The notes: generated by a model not told the origin, from the letters alone. A stretch of DNA of 62,574 bases from an uncultured Lachnospiraceae bacterium (GCA_902786515.1 CADADA010000023.1:1-62574), one strand, 5' to 3'. Counted from the stretch's first letter, positions 1 to 9,245 are shown. A program made the numbers and translations.

Positions 1-1
1 A

Positions 2-280
2 TTATTGGAACTGGCAGGTAAATATCCATGGATTCAGGAGATATTAGTAGAACTCATAGAATTCATGCAGGATCCGGAGGAGGCGCTTACTATGTATTCA
101 AGTATATTGGCAGAGACGGATAGAATATCGATAGAGCATGATAACGAAAAGTTAAGGGAGATGATAGCACAGGATAAGCTCGTGATAGAAGAGAAGGATA
201 AGAAAATTATTGAAATAATGGACTATTTAAAGATGAAAAATATATCATTACCCAATTATATCGTAGGTGTTGATGGGTAG
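2..280 (+). CDS. C-terminal end of an unidentified protein, cut by the left edge
   Basis: The frame is open to the left edge and ends in TAG, so this is the 3' part of a longer gene. The visible ~92 residues are charged and helical; the last half is a likely coiled coil rich in Glu, Lys and Asp, with runs such as EEKDKKIIEIM. The pattern of a Met-Tyr-Ser segment followed by an EMDR-like and then a Glu/Lys-rich tail resembles the C-terminal tails of Rpn/PD-(D/E)XK transposase-family proteins in Lachnospiraceae, but no catalytic part is in view, so this is only a suggestion. A small hairpin terminator follows at 310-330. Confidence 0.5.
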   Translation, partial: LLELAGKYPWIQEILVELIEFMQDPEEALTMYSSILAETDRISIEHDNEKLREMIAQDKLVIEEKDKKIIEIMDYLKMKNISLPNYIVGVDG

Positions 281-309
281 TAATAAACGAATATAAATGT
301 GGAGAGGTC

Positions 310-330
310 GTGAAGGCTTCTTCACTTTTA
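310..330 (+). terminator. Rho-independent terminator
   Basis: GTGAAG and CTTCAC (310-315 and 320-325) form a 6-bp stem with a 4-nt loop, followed by TTTTAT. It lies 30 nt after the partial left-edge gene and probably ends its transcript. Confidence 0.55.
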
Positions 331-405
331 TGTTATATGGCTGCATTTTTTGATATTTAACTATTGTATGCTTAATGAATAATGGTGTTATGCTATATAT
401 AGCAC

Positions 406-445
406 CGGCAGATGAAAGGCTTTATAAAAATTGTTACGTCTGCCG
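406..445. promoter_or_regulatory. Inverted repeat upstream of the serine recombinase
   Basis: CGGCAGA (406-412) and TCTGCCG (439-445) are perfect 7-bp inverted arms 26 nt apart, just upstream of the recombinase ribosome binding site (GGAGG near 459). Small serine resolvases commonly bind inverted sites beside their own gene, so this could be an autoregulatory or res-type site. The assignment is inference. Confidence 0.35.
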
Positions 446-467
446 TGATTTTATATATGGAGGATGA

Positions 468-1082
<615 letters not shown>

Positions 1083-1516
1083 AAATTCTTAGGAGTATAA
1101 TATTAATCATAATCAGGGGAGTATTAAATGAAGATAAGCAGTAAAAAAACTATCAAAAAGTCTACTTTCTGACAGTTCAACATATACGACAAATTTTACC
1201 ATAAATCGTGCTTTTTGTCTAGACTTTATTTTTGGGACTTCAAGTCTCAGATGTCTTAGAATTTGTTTAATTTATCACAAATTTTATCTTTTGAAATCTC
1301 ATGTGAGAGTACATAGAAAAATTTTTTGAAGGAAAATATTGGAGATGTCAAAATGTAGGCTTATTTGCAGAGATATACTTTTTGATAATCAAAAAACATA
1401 AATGTTATTAAATGGTGCTAAAGTGATAAAATCGGGGGTATGTAATACAAATAAATAACGGAGGAGGATAACTAAAGCTTTTTGATAACATTTGTGAAGA
1501 AATAAGGAGGAAAAAT
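1083..1516. other. Gap without an intact gene
   Basis: This AT-rich stretch holds no convincing gene. A ribosome binding site and ATG at 1128 open only 14 codons (1128-1172), which looks like a decayed start. A possible promoter (TTGATA 1382-1387, 18-nt spacer, TATTAA 1406-1411) faces the remnant gene that follows. Nothing else was recognised. Confidence 0.4.
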
Positions 1517-1838
1517 ATGGGAAACATGAAATTCTTAAAATCCAGGGGAGCATTGATGGCATTTAGTCTGTTTGTTCTTGTGTCGAGTCAGTGCATCAGT
1601 GGTAATGTAAAATCTGTAAAGGCAAGTGAGTTGAATGACAATCTATTCGACAAACACATTGTTTAAAAATGACAATAAAACTGTTTTGGTAAAAAGCTCA
1701 TCTGCAACAGGAAAAGTGATAACAAAACTTGAAAAGGGTAAGACCTATTACATAAGAATACGAACATATAAAAAAGTATCAGGTAAAAATATTTGTAATG
1801 GGTGGTCAGTAAAGAAAAAGGTGAAGGTAAATAAATAG
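1517..1838 (+). pseudogene. Collapsed surface protein: signal peptide plus FnIII C-terminal remnant
   Basis: A good ribosome binding site (AAGGAGG, 1504-1510) precedes ATG 1517, which opens a signal peptide (Met-Lys start, hydrophobic core FSLFVLVSSQCIS). That frame stops at 1666 after 49 codons. From 1635 a second frame continues to 1838 and encodes the last ~67 residues of a fibronectin-III-like module (VITKLEKGKTYYIRIRTYKK). This matches the C-termini of the proteins ending at 9245 and 15374 almost residue for residue. The most economical reading is that a large secreted protein lost its centre by deletion, joining its two ends out of frame near 1630-1640. It is probably non-functional, although the signal peptide could still be translated. 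Confidence 0.7.
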
Positions 1839-1871
1839 TAAATTGAGTAAAGACAATAGAGAAAACATAAA

Positions 1872-1910
1872 ACGCAAGGCAAATCAGCAGATTAATTGCT
1901 GGCCTTGCGT
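1872..1910 (+). terminator. Hairpin after the FnIII remnant
   Basis: ACGCAAGGC (1872-1880) and GCCTTGCGT (1902-1910) are perfect 9-bp arms, and an inner CAGCA/TGCTG pair extends the structure. No T-tract follows, so termination strength is uncertain. Its inner bases resemble those of the hairpin after the related protein at 9268-9299, suggesting that the 3' flank was copied with the module. Confidence 0.5.
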
Positions 1911-1928
1911 GGTAGTGTCAAGTGACTT

Positions 1929-2078
1929 GTGAAAAATCAGAGCCAAAGAAAAAGGCTCATTCGAACCTTGAAAAGTGCAGATAATGAATATTACTCAACA
2001 GATAAAATAGTAGAGAAGATTTGTAATCTTACTTTCGTAAAAAAGGATGGTGATTGGTTAATAATAATAAGTGAGTAA
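1929..2078 (+). pseudogene. Possible remnant of a protein C-terminus
   Basis: A short frame from GTG 1929 to TAA 2078 ends with KKDGDWLIIISE. This looks like the final beta-strands of NTF2-like or lipoprotein accessory domains, which often end in a 'dGdWkI' motif. There is no clear ribosome binding site and the frame is only 49 codons. I read it as a leftover 3' end, with low confidence. Confidence 0.25.
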
Positions 2079-2107
2079 AAATATGCTTTAGTGAAAGGAT
2101 GGTTTAT

Positions 2108-4825
2108 ATGAAAAAGATAAGAAGAATTATATTTTTGTTTTTGCTGATGCTGATAATCGGATATAATGGGGAAAAAGATTTATTAATAGCAAATGCCAAA
2201 ACTTCATTTGCAAGTTTAGAGAACACGTATCCGTCTATGAGTAAATGGAATAGCAGTTATAAGTCTAAAGCTTGGGAGTGCCACGGATTTGCATGTATGA
2301 TTGCTGATAAATATACTGATACAGATCCGTATACATGGACTAAGGTAAATAATTTTAATAGTTTAAAACCGGGAGATTTGATTAGATTTAATAGACCACA
2401 TTCTATTTTAGTAACAGGTGTAAGTGGCGATACAATTGAATATGTTGATTGCAACCGCGTAGCTAAGAATACAGTAAAGTGGCATAACGTTATCAGTCGA
2501 AATAATCTGACATCTAGGTTTGGAAGCTTATCAGCAGTATGGGTATCACCATCAACAGGGGATCAACCGTCTGAACCGGATCCTGTTATTAATAATGGAC
2601 CGGTATTTAATGATATTCATTTTGATAGTATAGATAAAAACGGATTTACACTATCTTGTTCTGTTGGTAATTGCGGTCTTGTCAAAGTAAATATTGAGTC
2701 AGTTGATAGTGGAAAAACAATTTCAAATAGTTATACATCAGATTTTTCAAATATCAGTTGCCAGTTTAATGTAAGTAGTTTGCCGGCAGAAACAGGTCGT
2801 TATAACGTTTATATTTATGCTTATTCTACTCAATCAGGAGGAAATGAGACATTACATAAAGTGACCTATGGAGATACGTTATACATGGTTACATTACCAA
2901 GTACGGAAAATAACATTAGCGGTTCATATTTGTTGGATCCGCTCGTGTTTGATTATGAATTTTATGCAAGGCTCAATCCTGATTTAGAACAGGTTGGAAT
3001 TGTAACAAAAGAACAATTAGAAAGCCATTGGGTAAACAGTGGTGCAGCTGAAGGAAGATGGGGGTGTGCTACTTTTAATTCAGAAGATTATTTAGTATTT
3101 AATTCAGATTTGAAGGCTTCATTTGGAAATGATTATTTAGCAGCAATTCGTCATTTTTTACAGGTTGGAATATCTGAGCTTCGTGCTGGAAGCAGATTGT
3201 TTTCGGGTGTGTATTATAGAGAAAATAATACAGATGTAGCAAATATGGCGGGTAGTAATTACAGAAGCATATATGAACACTTTGTGAGTAATGGTTTATC
3301 GGAGGGAAGAGCAGGAAGCGATTTATATAATCCACAGATATACTTGAGTAATTATGAAGACCTGCGTAATTCGTATGGAAACAATCAATATAAACTTTTA
3401 ATGTATCATTGGCTTTTGTTAGGTGATCCTAAAGAGCATAGAAATGCAAGTGAGCTTATAGGAGAAAAAGACTCAATTTTATTAGATCCGCTTGTATTCA
3501 ATTTGGATTTTTATCAGTTATTAAATTCTGATTTGGAGAGTTCGGGAATTACTTCGGATGAAGACCTGATTAATCATTGGCTTAAAAGTGGATATGCAGA
3601 AGGAAGAATAGCAAGCCCGGTGTTCTCGGTTAAAGATTATCTTGAGATAAATTCTGATTTAAAGAAAGTTTATGGAAATGATTATGAGGAAGCAATCAGA
3701 CATTTTCTAACCATAGGTTTATTTGAAAAACGAGAATCATGTAGTTGGTTCAATTGTACGGAATATGCTGAAAGTAACAGTGATGTTAAAAAGATGGCAG
3801 GAGACAATGTACGTTTAGTATATGAACATGCGATTATGTGGGGCGTATCAGAAGGAAGAAAACTTAGTTCTACATATGATCCGGTGATTTATCTTGCTAA
3901 TTATGCGGATCTTCAAAAAATATATAAAAATGATTATTACGGACTATTGGAGCATTATATATTAATGGGGATAAAAGAAAAAAGAAATGCAAGTAAAAGA
4001 ATAGATGTCATAATAGAGCCGGTAGAAACGACATCTGCAATAGAAGAAACAACAAAAATACCTGAAACTACTACGCAAAAAGAAACAACAACAAAAATAC
4101 CGGAGACAAGTTCAGAAAAAGAGACAACAATCAAAACACTGGAAACAACTGTAAAAGAAGAGACGACAGGAAAAATACCGGAAACAACTGTAAAAGAAGA
4201 GACAACAGAAAAAACATCGGAAACTACAACAGAAAAAGAGACAACGGAAAATGTATCAGAAACTTCAACAGAAGAAAGTACAACAGGGCAAAGAATCTCT
4301 TTATCTCTTTGTGAAGTATATGGAATTGAAGATAAGGTTTATACCGGAAAACCTATTAAACAAGATATAGAAGTATACTATGAAGGTGAAGAAGCGACAG
4401 TAAAAGTAGTATATTATGACAATGTTGAAGTAGGTACTGCAACAGTTTTAATTAAGGGAACCGGAATATTTAAAGGAACTCTGACTAAGAAATTTAAAAT
4501 AACGAAGGCAAAGAGAACGTTAGCAGTATCTTCGGAGGTTGAATACGTAGAATATTCATCATTAAAGAAAAAAAATGTAAGAATATATGCACCTATAGAC
4601 ATTGAAAGTGATCAATTTGATGAAGACGAAGATGAGGTAACATATACGAACTTATCAACAGGCTTATCTAACAGATTTAAGATAAACAAGTCTTCAGGAA
4701 TCATAACTGTAAGGAAGGGAACGAAGAAAGGAAACTACAAGTTGAGAATTAAGGTTACTTTGAAAGGAAACAGTGTATATAAAACTATTTCTAAAAAAGT
4801 AACAGTAAAGATTAAAGTAAAATAA
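2108..4825 (+). CDS. Secreted CHAP/NlpC-like peptidase with tandem ~45-residue repeats and Thr-rich linker
   Basis: This 905-residue secreted protein likely acts on the cell wall. A signal peptide (residues 1-31) is followed by a CHAP/NlpC-P60-like domain at about 40-150. Its candidate catalytic residues are Cys58 in the ECHGFA motif, His98 in RPHSILVTG, and Asp114/Asn116 in EYVDCN; the LKPGDLIRF strand is also typical. Residues ~275-635 hold eight ~45-residue repeats of the DPxxY...NPDL...HW...G..EGR type. They form two four-unit blocks offset by exactly 549 bp (183 residues). A Thr/Glu linker (4027-4290) and a C-terminal Ig-like domain complete it. An in-frame ATG lies 9 nt upstream at 2099, but it falls inside the ribosome binding site (AAAGGATGG), so 2108 was chosen. 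No sortase motif is visible. Its 3' end is duplicated at 6226-6360. Confidence 0.7.
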   Translation: MKKIRRIIFLFLLMLIIGYNGEKDLLIANAKTSFASLENTYPSMSKWNSSYKSKAWECHGFACMIADKYTDTDPYTWTKVNNFNSLKPGDLIRFNRPHSILVTGVSGDTIEYVDCNRVAKNTVKWHNVISRNNLTSRFGSLSAVWVSPSTGDQPSEPDPVINNGPVFNDIHFDSIDKNGFTLSCSVGNCGLVKVNIESVDSGKTISNSYTSDFSNISCQFNVSSLPAETGRYNVYIYAYSTQSGGNETLHKVTYGDTLYMVTLPSTENNISGSYLLDPLVFDYEFYARLNPDLEQVGIVTKEQLESHWVNSGAAEGRWGCATFNSEDYLVFNSDLKASFGNDYLAAIRHFLQVGISELRAGSRLFSGVYYRENNTDVANMAGSNYRSIYEHFVSNGLSEGRAGSDLYNPQIYLSNYEDLRNSYGNNQYKLLMYHWLLLGDPKEHRNASELIGEKDSILLDPLVFNLDFYQLLNSDLESSGITSDEDLINHWLKSGYAEGRIASPVFSVKDYLEINSDLKKVYGNDYEEAIRHFLTIGLFEKRESCSWFNCTEYAESNSDVKKMAGDNVRLVYEHAIMWGVSEGRKLSSTYDPVIYLANYADLQKIYKNDYYGLLEHYILMGIKEKRNASKRIDVIIEPVETTSAIEETTKIPETTTQKETTTKIPETSSEKETTIKTLETTVKEETTGKIPETTVKEETTEKTSETTTEKETTENVSETSTEESTTGQRISLSLCEVYGIEDKVYTGKPIKQDIEVYYEGEEATVKVVYYDNVEVGTATVLIKGTGIFKGTLTKKFKITKAKRTLAVSSEVEYVEYSSLKKKNVRIYAPIDIESDQFDEDEDEVTYTNLSTGLSNRFKINKSSGIITVRKGTKKGNYKLRIKVTLKGNSVYKTISKKVTVKIKVK
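2936..4005 (+). repeat. Two-block coding super-repeat (183-residue period)
   Basis: Two diverged coding blocks begin with near-identical GATCCGCT-like starts at 2936 and 3485. Each encodes four ~45-residue units. The protein repeats clearly while the nucleotides have diverged, so the duplication is old. Confidence 0.7.
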
Positions 4826-4895
4826 TTAATTTAAGGTAAGTGGTAATCAATTAAAAGTCTGATTAATTAAGAAACTTTCAAAAATATGAAAAATA

Positions 4896-4934
4896 ATGCA
4901 CAACTAATTGTTTATTTAACTTTTGGTTGTGCAT
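4896..4934 (+). promoter_or_regulatory. Hairpin abutting the next ribosome binding site
   Basis: ATGCACAAC (4896-4904) and GTTGTGCAT (4926-4934) are perfect 9-bp arms. The right arm ends only 2 nt before the AGGAGG ribosome binding site at 4937-4942. It could terminate readthrough from the peptidase gene or mask translation start of the next gene. It has no strong T-tract. Confidence 0.4.
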
Positions 4935-4950
4935 ATAGGAGGAATTAAAT

Positions 4951-5418
4951 ATGCAAGAAAGAACAAACATGCGTAAATATATTGTTACTTTTATAGTAGT
5001 GTTTTCAATCAGTGCCTTTTTTAATATGGTTTCTGATAAAACAATTGTAAATGCTGCTGTCAAGAAGAAGGTTGTAACAGTTACATTAGATAAGGAAAAT
5101 GTTAGTGATAGTTTTAAAGTTGATGTTAAAGGAAGACATACAAGTTGGTATGTGAAGATAAAGGTTTTATCTAAAAGTGGTAAGGTGTCAAGTGATAGTG
5201 CTCTTTGTTTTTATTACTCTTATGATGATAATGACCCGTTGATTTGTGATGTTACTGATAGTAGTTTAAAGAAAGGGCATATATTTAAAGGAGAACATGG
5301 TATAAGTGGAGATGGACATATAGATGTGAATATTCCTAAAGGACTTAATAAATTAAAAGTTAAATTTATTTTTTATACAGATAGGAAATCTATTAATTCT
5401 GTAGAAAAAAATAGTTAG
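4951..5418 (+). CDS. Small secreted protein of unknown function
   Basis: I do not recognise this 155-residue protein. It begins with a signal peptide: a basic start, a hydrophobic core IVTFIVVFSISAFFNMV, and a probable cleavage site near VNAA at residues ~33-36. The rest is Lys- and Ser-rich with alternating hydrophobic residues, suggesting a small beta-sandwich (VTVTLDKENVSDSFKVDVKG at the start of the mature protein). AGGAGG sits 8 nt before ATG 4951. The next secreted gene begins only 15 nt after its stop, so the two are probably co-transcribed. It has no cell-wall anchor and only two cysteines in the mature part. Confidence 0.65.
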   Translation: MQERTNMRKYIVTFIVVFSISAFFNMVSDKTIVNAAVKKKVVTVTLDKENVSDSFKVDVKGRHTSWYVKIKVLSKSGKVSSDSALCFYYSYDDNDPLICDVTDSSLKKGHIFKGEHGISGDGHIDVNIPKGLNKLKVKFIFYTDRKSINSVEKNS

Positions 5419-5433
5419 ATAGGAGGAGAATTT

Positions 5434-6174
5434 ATGAAAAAAATAGTAAAATTAGTAATTTTATGTTTTTTGGTTTTGAATTTTATGATAGTAATCAGTT
5501 GTTCTGCAAAGGCTAATATTTATTTCCCATATGAAAAGAATATTACATTGTCAGATTTGGATTCAGAGGTAGGTGAGATATGTGAAGTTGGGTATTATAA
5601 CTATGAGTTAAATTCAAAACTGGTGAAAGTGGTTTCAAGTAATAAAAAAGTAGCAGATGTATATAAGGTAAAAAAGAATGTATTTAAATTTGAAGTTATG
5701 GGATATGGGAAAACGGTTTTTACGATAACTGTTAAAGAAGGAAAAGCTTACAAGAAATATAAATCAACTTTTCGTTACGTTAAATATACAAATCCATTCT
5801 CGAAAGTATTATTAGGAAATAAAAACATCAGAAAAGCATTTAATTCACACTCTGATGGAAATGGATATTGTGTTTTTTCGTATACTAAACGTTTATCAGA
5901 AAACAAAAAGCCTGGTAAAGAAAAACTACGATTTATTCTAAAACCGGGATGGAAAATTGTATCACTTAAAAAGGACTTTCAAGAATTTAAAAATAACGAT
6001 TATGTTGTATATGGAAATGGCGGTAGCTCCTATAATGGAAGTACTCAAATTAGTAAGGTATGGTATTCTGGTGGAAGTTATAGAATTGAAATAAAGAATG
6101 AAAAAACAGGACAAGAAGAATATATGAATCTTCATATAGAAGCAGAATACGAAACCCAAATTAATGTGGATTAA
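5434..6174 (+). CDS. Secreted protein with an Ig-like (Big_2-type) domain
   Basis: This 246-residue protein starts with a signal peptide (LVILCFLVLNFMIVIS, then CSAKA). A Cys at residue ~23 could be a lipobox, but the preceding residues fit poorly. Residues ~30-115 follow the bacterial Ig-like pattern: a VVSSNKKVADVYKV strand, then GYGKTVFTITVKEG. The C-terminal half is beta-rich and not recognised. The ribosome binding site AGGAGG is 8 nt upstream. It probably shares a transcript with the small secreted gene before it. Cell-surface display or secretion is likely; any function beyond that is unknown. Confidence 0.65.
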   Translation: MKKIVKLVILCFLVLNFMIVISCSAKANIYFPYEKNITLSDLDSEVGEICEVGYYNYELNSKLVKVVSSNKKVADVYKVKKNVFKFEVMGYGKTVFTITVKEGKAYKKYKSTFRYVKYTNPFSKVLLGNKNIRKAFNSHSDGNGYCVFSYTKRLSENKKPGKEKLRFILKPGWKIVSLKKDFQEFKNNDYVVYGNGGSSYNGSTQISKVWYSGGSYRIEIKNEKTGQEEYMNLHIEAEYETQINVD

Positions 6175-6225
6175 TGATATTAAAAATAATTATAATATGT
6201 TTTTATGTATCAAGTCTGTCTTGAG

Positions 6226-6360
6226 TCTTCAGGAATTATTACTGTAAGGAAGAGAATGAAGAAAGGAAACTACAAGTTGAGAATTAAGCTTACTTTGAAT
6301 GGAAACAGTGTATATAAAGCTATTTCTAAAAATGTAACAGTAAAGATTAAAGTAAAATAA
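6226..6360 (+). pseudogene. Duplicated 3' end of the CHAP-like gene
   Basis: These 135 bp match 4691-4825, the last 44 codons and stop of the CHAP-like gene, with about a dozen substitutions. The frame is preserved and ends at the same TAA, encoding the SSGIITVRK...KVTVKIKVK tail. There is no start codon or upstream domain, so it is a leftover 3' fragment. It shows that a second copy of the large gene, or of its end, once lay here and was deleted, leaving two small secreted genes between the copies. Confidence 0.85.
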
Positions 6361-6370
6361 CTAGCAGTTT

Positions 6371-6405
6371 TCTCACTTATAAAGCATTTAGCGAAATAAG
6401 TGAGA
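6371..6405 (+). terminator. Hairpin after the duplicated gene end
   Basis: TCTCACTTAT (6371-6380) and ATAAGTGAGA (6396-6405) are perfect 10-bp arms with a 15-nt loop, just after the TAA at 6360. There is no T-run. A terminator role is inferred from position. Confidence 0.45.
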
Positions 6406-6605
6406 GAATGATTCTATGGAGAAAACTTATATAAAAGATTGCATAATGTCATATATAAGATTCACTAATCCGAGAGATTTTGTGTTTGAAATGGAGGAAT
6501 AATAGGTAAAAACCAGAAGATAAAATAATCAAAATATAAACAAATTAATTGATACGAAATCGTAAAGAAAAATGCTTTTCGTGTTTAAAAGAGGAGATGG
6601 TATTT

Positions 6606-9245
6606 ATGTTAAACCAAGTAAAAGTAAACAGAATAATGCTGAACTTGATGAAGAAATTTTTATCTATCGCATTAATAATTGCAATCGTTAATGGAAATGT
6701 AAATGTGTCTTATGGAGGAGGGGAGACAGATTATGAATCTGAAATAATTTGGTCAGGTGGAATTGAATATCAAGTTAAACACTATTCATCGGGAGGAAGC
6801 TCTGCGTTGATAATTGGATATAATAAAAATGAGATTAATAGTGATGTTGTTATTCCATATTATGTTCCCGGAACACAATATATTGTTAATAGTGTAAGTG
6901 ATTATGCATTTGTGGGTAATAAAACAATGAAAACTTTAACAATTAATGGATGTTGTCATATAACATATTCTTCATTTTTTGGTTGTACGAATTTGGAAAG
7001 TGTAATAATTAATCAGAGAAGTGATTACCAAGTTGACATAAGTGATGTTGCATTTATAGGTTGTTCAAACTTGAGAGAGTTTATAGTTAATGAGCCAGAT
7101 GATGAAGATGATGATTATGATGATGAAGGACAGTTAATAGTAATAGATGGGGGATTGTATAGTAGTGATGCTGGTTCTGGATATAAATATCAATTAATTT
7201 GTTATCCTGCTGCAAGAAATGTTACAACTTATACTATACCCGATGGAACACAATATAATAGCTGGCTACATGGAAATTTGTTGTGTGGGAATACAAATAT
7301 TAAATCTATTTCTACCTTGGACAATGAACATTATAAAGTGGTTGACGGTGTTTTGTTTAGTCAGGATATGAAAAAATTATATTGTTATCCGGCAGGTAAG
7401 GAAGATGAAATTTACAGGATTCCAGATGGAGTAACATCAATTGAAGACGGTGCATTTTATAATGCAATTCATTTAAAAGAATTATATATTCCTGATAGTG
7501 TGAAATATGTTTCAGATGATCATACTCCATTTTATTTCTACTCTTTTGGAGTGCTTGACACATCGTCAAGTTGTAATATAAATCCGTCTGATGGAATTGT
7601 AAATATTTCGTCTATATTTAATGAGTGTAAAGAAGAATTTCGTAAATTTTGCAGTCCTAATCAAGAACTGATGATTTACTGTGGAAGTGATTCAGTTGTA
7701 TATGATTTGGCAAAGTATATGGCTGATTGGGTAGGGACAGACGATTATGGATTAAATTTAAATGGAAAATATTATTTTGGACGTAATGCTCAACAGCCGG
7801 AGACAACAACCAAGCAGCCGGAGACAACAACCAAGCAGCCGGAGACAACAACCAAGCAGCCGGAGACAACAACAAAACAGCCGGAGACAACAACCAAGCA
7901 GCCGGAGACAACAACCAAGCAACCGGAGACAACAACAAAGCAACCAGAGACAACAACAAAGCAACCGGAGACAACAACAAAACAGCCAGAGACAACAACC
8001 CAACAGGAAACCACCACTGTAAGGCAGGAGGAAACAACGACAGATTATCAGCGTGTTGATCCTATGACAAAGTTCACATATGATATAATTTATAATTCTT
8101 ATGTAAAGATTACCGGATATGCAGGAAGTTATGATGAAATTGTTATTCCAGAGAAAATTAATGGAAATAAGGTGCTCAGAATTGCAGCCTATGCATTTAG
8201 AGAATATAGTGATTTAACAAGTATAGAAATATCAAATTCAGTTACAAGCATTGGAACAGGTGCATTTAGTGGATGTAGTAATCTGACAAATATAGAGTTA
8301 TCGGACTCTGTTACCGATATAGCGGAAAGTACATTTGCTAATTGTAAAAAATTAACCAATATAACTATTCCGGACTCTGTTAAAAATATAAGGAAAATGG
8401 CATTTAAAGGATGTAGCGGTTTAACAAATATAACAATCCCGGACTCTGTTACGGATATAGAGAGTTATGCATTTTATGGATGCAGTAATCTGACAAGCAT
8501 TACATTACCAAATCAGCTTAAAAGTATTGGAAGTAGTGCATTTAGGGGATGTAGCAGCTTAAGAAGGATAACAATCCCAGATTCAGTTGTAAGTTTTGGT
8601 GAGGGTGCTTTTTCAGAATGTAATAATATCGTAATCAAATGTACTAAGGATTCATATGCATACCAATGGGCATTAGAAAATATTATTCCAGTGGACACTG
8701 GATTAGAAAATGCAATTACAGGAAAAGCAACATATACAATGACTTCTTCTGATAAAGAGCAGAGTTTAACTCTTGATGTAAAAGCGACAGGAGGAAATCT
8801 TGAATTTAGTTCGAACAATTCAGATATATTAGTTAATGGCAGAGGTATTGTAACTATAGCTCCAAACTATGTAGGAAGAGTAAAAATTACAGTTACTGCG
8901 GGCGACAGTACATACAATACTGCAACAAAAGTAATAACCATAAAAGTAATACCTGAATCAACAAAGATAATAACAGCAAAAAATTCTGCCAAGGGAAAAA
9001 TGCAAATAAAATGGGGCAAGGTTAATAATGTTACCGGATACCAAATACAGTATGGTTTAAACAAAGCAGCAAAATCAGGATTCAAATCATTTACGGTTAA
9101 GAAAGCTTCAATGGTAAAGAAAACGATTTCAAAGCTTAATAAAGGAAAAACATACTACATACGTATAAGAACTTATAAAAAAGTATCCGGAAAAAATATT
9201 TACAGTAAATGGTCATCAATGAAAAAAGTTAAGATAAAAAAATAA
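6606..9245 (+). CDS. Secreted BspA-like leucine-rich repeat protein with QPETTTK repeats and FnIII C-terminus
   Basis: This is a large (879-residue) secreted surface protein. After the signal peptide (hydrophobic FLSIALIIAIVNGNVNVSYG) comes a first block of BspA/LRR_5-type repeats (~50-330), with a short acidic insert of about 12 Asp/Glu residues near 175-185. A linker of ten 7-residue QPETTT(K/Q) units (~397-466) follows, then a second, more regular LRR_5 block (~500-690; units such as IPDSVTDIESYAFYGCSNL), an Ig-like segment and a C-terminal FnIII-like module (KGKTYYIRIRTYKK). BspA-type repeats mediate adhesion in other bacteria; adhesion here is inference. A longer frame opens at TTG 6549, but GAGGAG at 6591-6596 sits 9 nt before ATG 6606, so that start was chosen. 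The C-terminal module is shared with the proteins at 1635-1838 and 15069-15374. Confidence 0.8.
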   Translation: MLNQVKVNRIMLNLMKKFLSIALIIAIVNGNVNVSYGGGETDYESEIIWSGGIEYQVKHYSSGGSSALIIGYNKNEINSDVVIPYYVPGTQYIVNSVSDYAFVGNKTMKTLTINGCCHITYSSFFGCTNLESVIINQRSDYQVDISDVAFIGCSNLREFIVNEPDDEDDDYDDEGQLIVIDGGLYSSDAGSGYKYQLICYPAARNVTTYTIPDGTQYNSWLHGNLLCGNTNIKSISTLDNEHYKVVDGVLFSQDMKKLYCYPAGKEDEIYRIPDGVTSIEDGAFYNAIHLKELYIPDSVKYVSDDHTPFYFYSFGVLDTSSSCNINPSDGIVNISSIFNECKEEFRKFCSPNQELMIYCGSDSVVYDLAKYMADWVGTDDYGLNLNGKYYFGRNAQQPETTTKQPETTTKQPETTTKQPETTTKQPETTTKQPETTTKQPETTTKQPETTTKQPETTTKQPETTTQQETTTVRQEETTTDYQRVDPMTKFTYDIIYNSYVKITGYAGSYDEIVIPEKINGNKVLRIAAYAFREYSDLTSIEISNSVTSIGTGAFSGCSNLTNIELSDSVTDIAESTFANCKKLTNITIPDSVKNIRKMAFKGCSGLTNITIPDSVTDIESYAFYGCSNLTSITLPNQLKSIGSSAFRGCSSLRRITIPDSVVSFGEGAFSECNNIVIKCTKDSYAYQWALENIIPVDTGLENAITGKATYTMTSSDKEQSLTLDVKATGGNLEFSSNNSDILVNGRGIVTIAPNYVGRVKITVTAGDSTYNTATKVITIKVIPESTKIITAKNSAKGKMQIKWGKVNNVTGYQIQYGLNKAAKSGFKSFTVKKASMVKKTISKLNKGKTYYIRIRTYKKVSGKNIYSKWSSMKKVKIKK
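7794..8003 (+). repeat. Ten tandem 21-bp coding repeats (QPETTTK)
   Basis: Ten head-to-tail 21-bp units, each starting CAGCCGGAGACAACAACC or a close variant, encode QPETTTK nine times and QPETTTQ once. Differences are mostly synonymous (ACC/ACA, AAG/AAA, CCG/CCA). The near-identity implies recent expansion, and unit number is likely to vary between strains. All six frames stay open because the repeat has no stop codon on either strand. Confidence 0.95.

Noticed and set aside
7794..8003. CRISPR-like array of short repeats
   Set aside because: The repeats are head-to-tail with no unique spacers and encode QPETTTK in frame; this is a coding tandem repeat.
7657..8037. Leu/Val/Cys-rich minus-strand frames over the QPETTTK repeats
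   Set aside because: Antisense shadows of the 21-bp repeat with no independent start signals.
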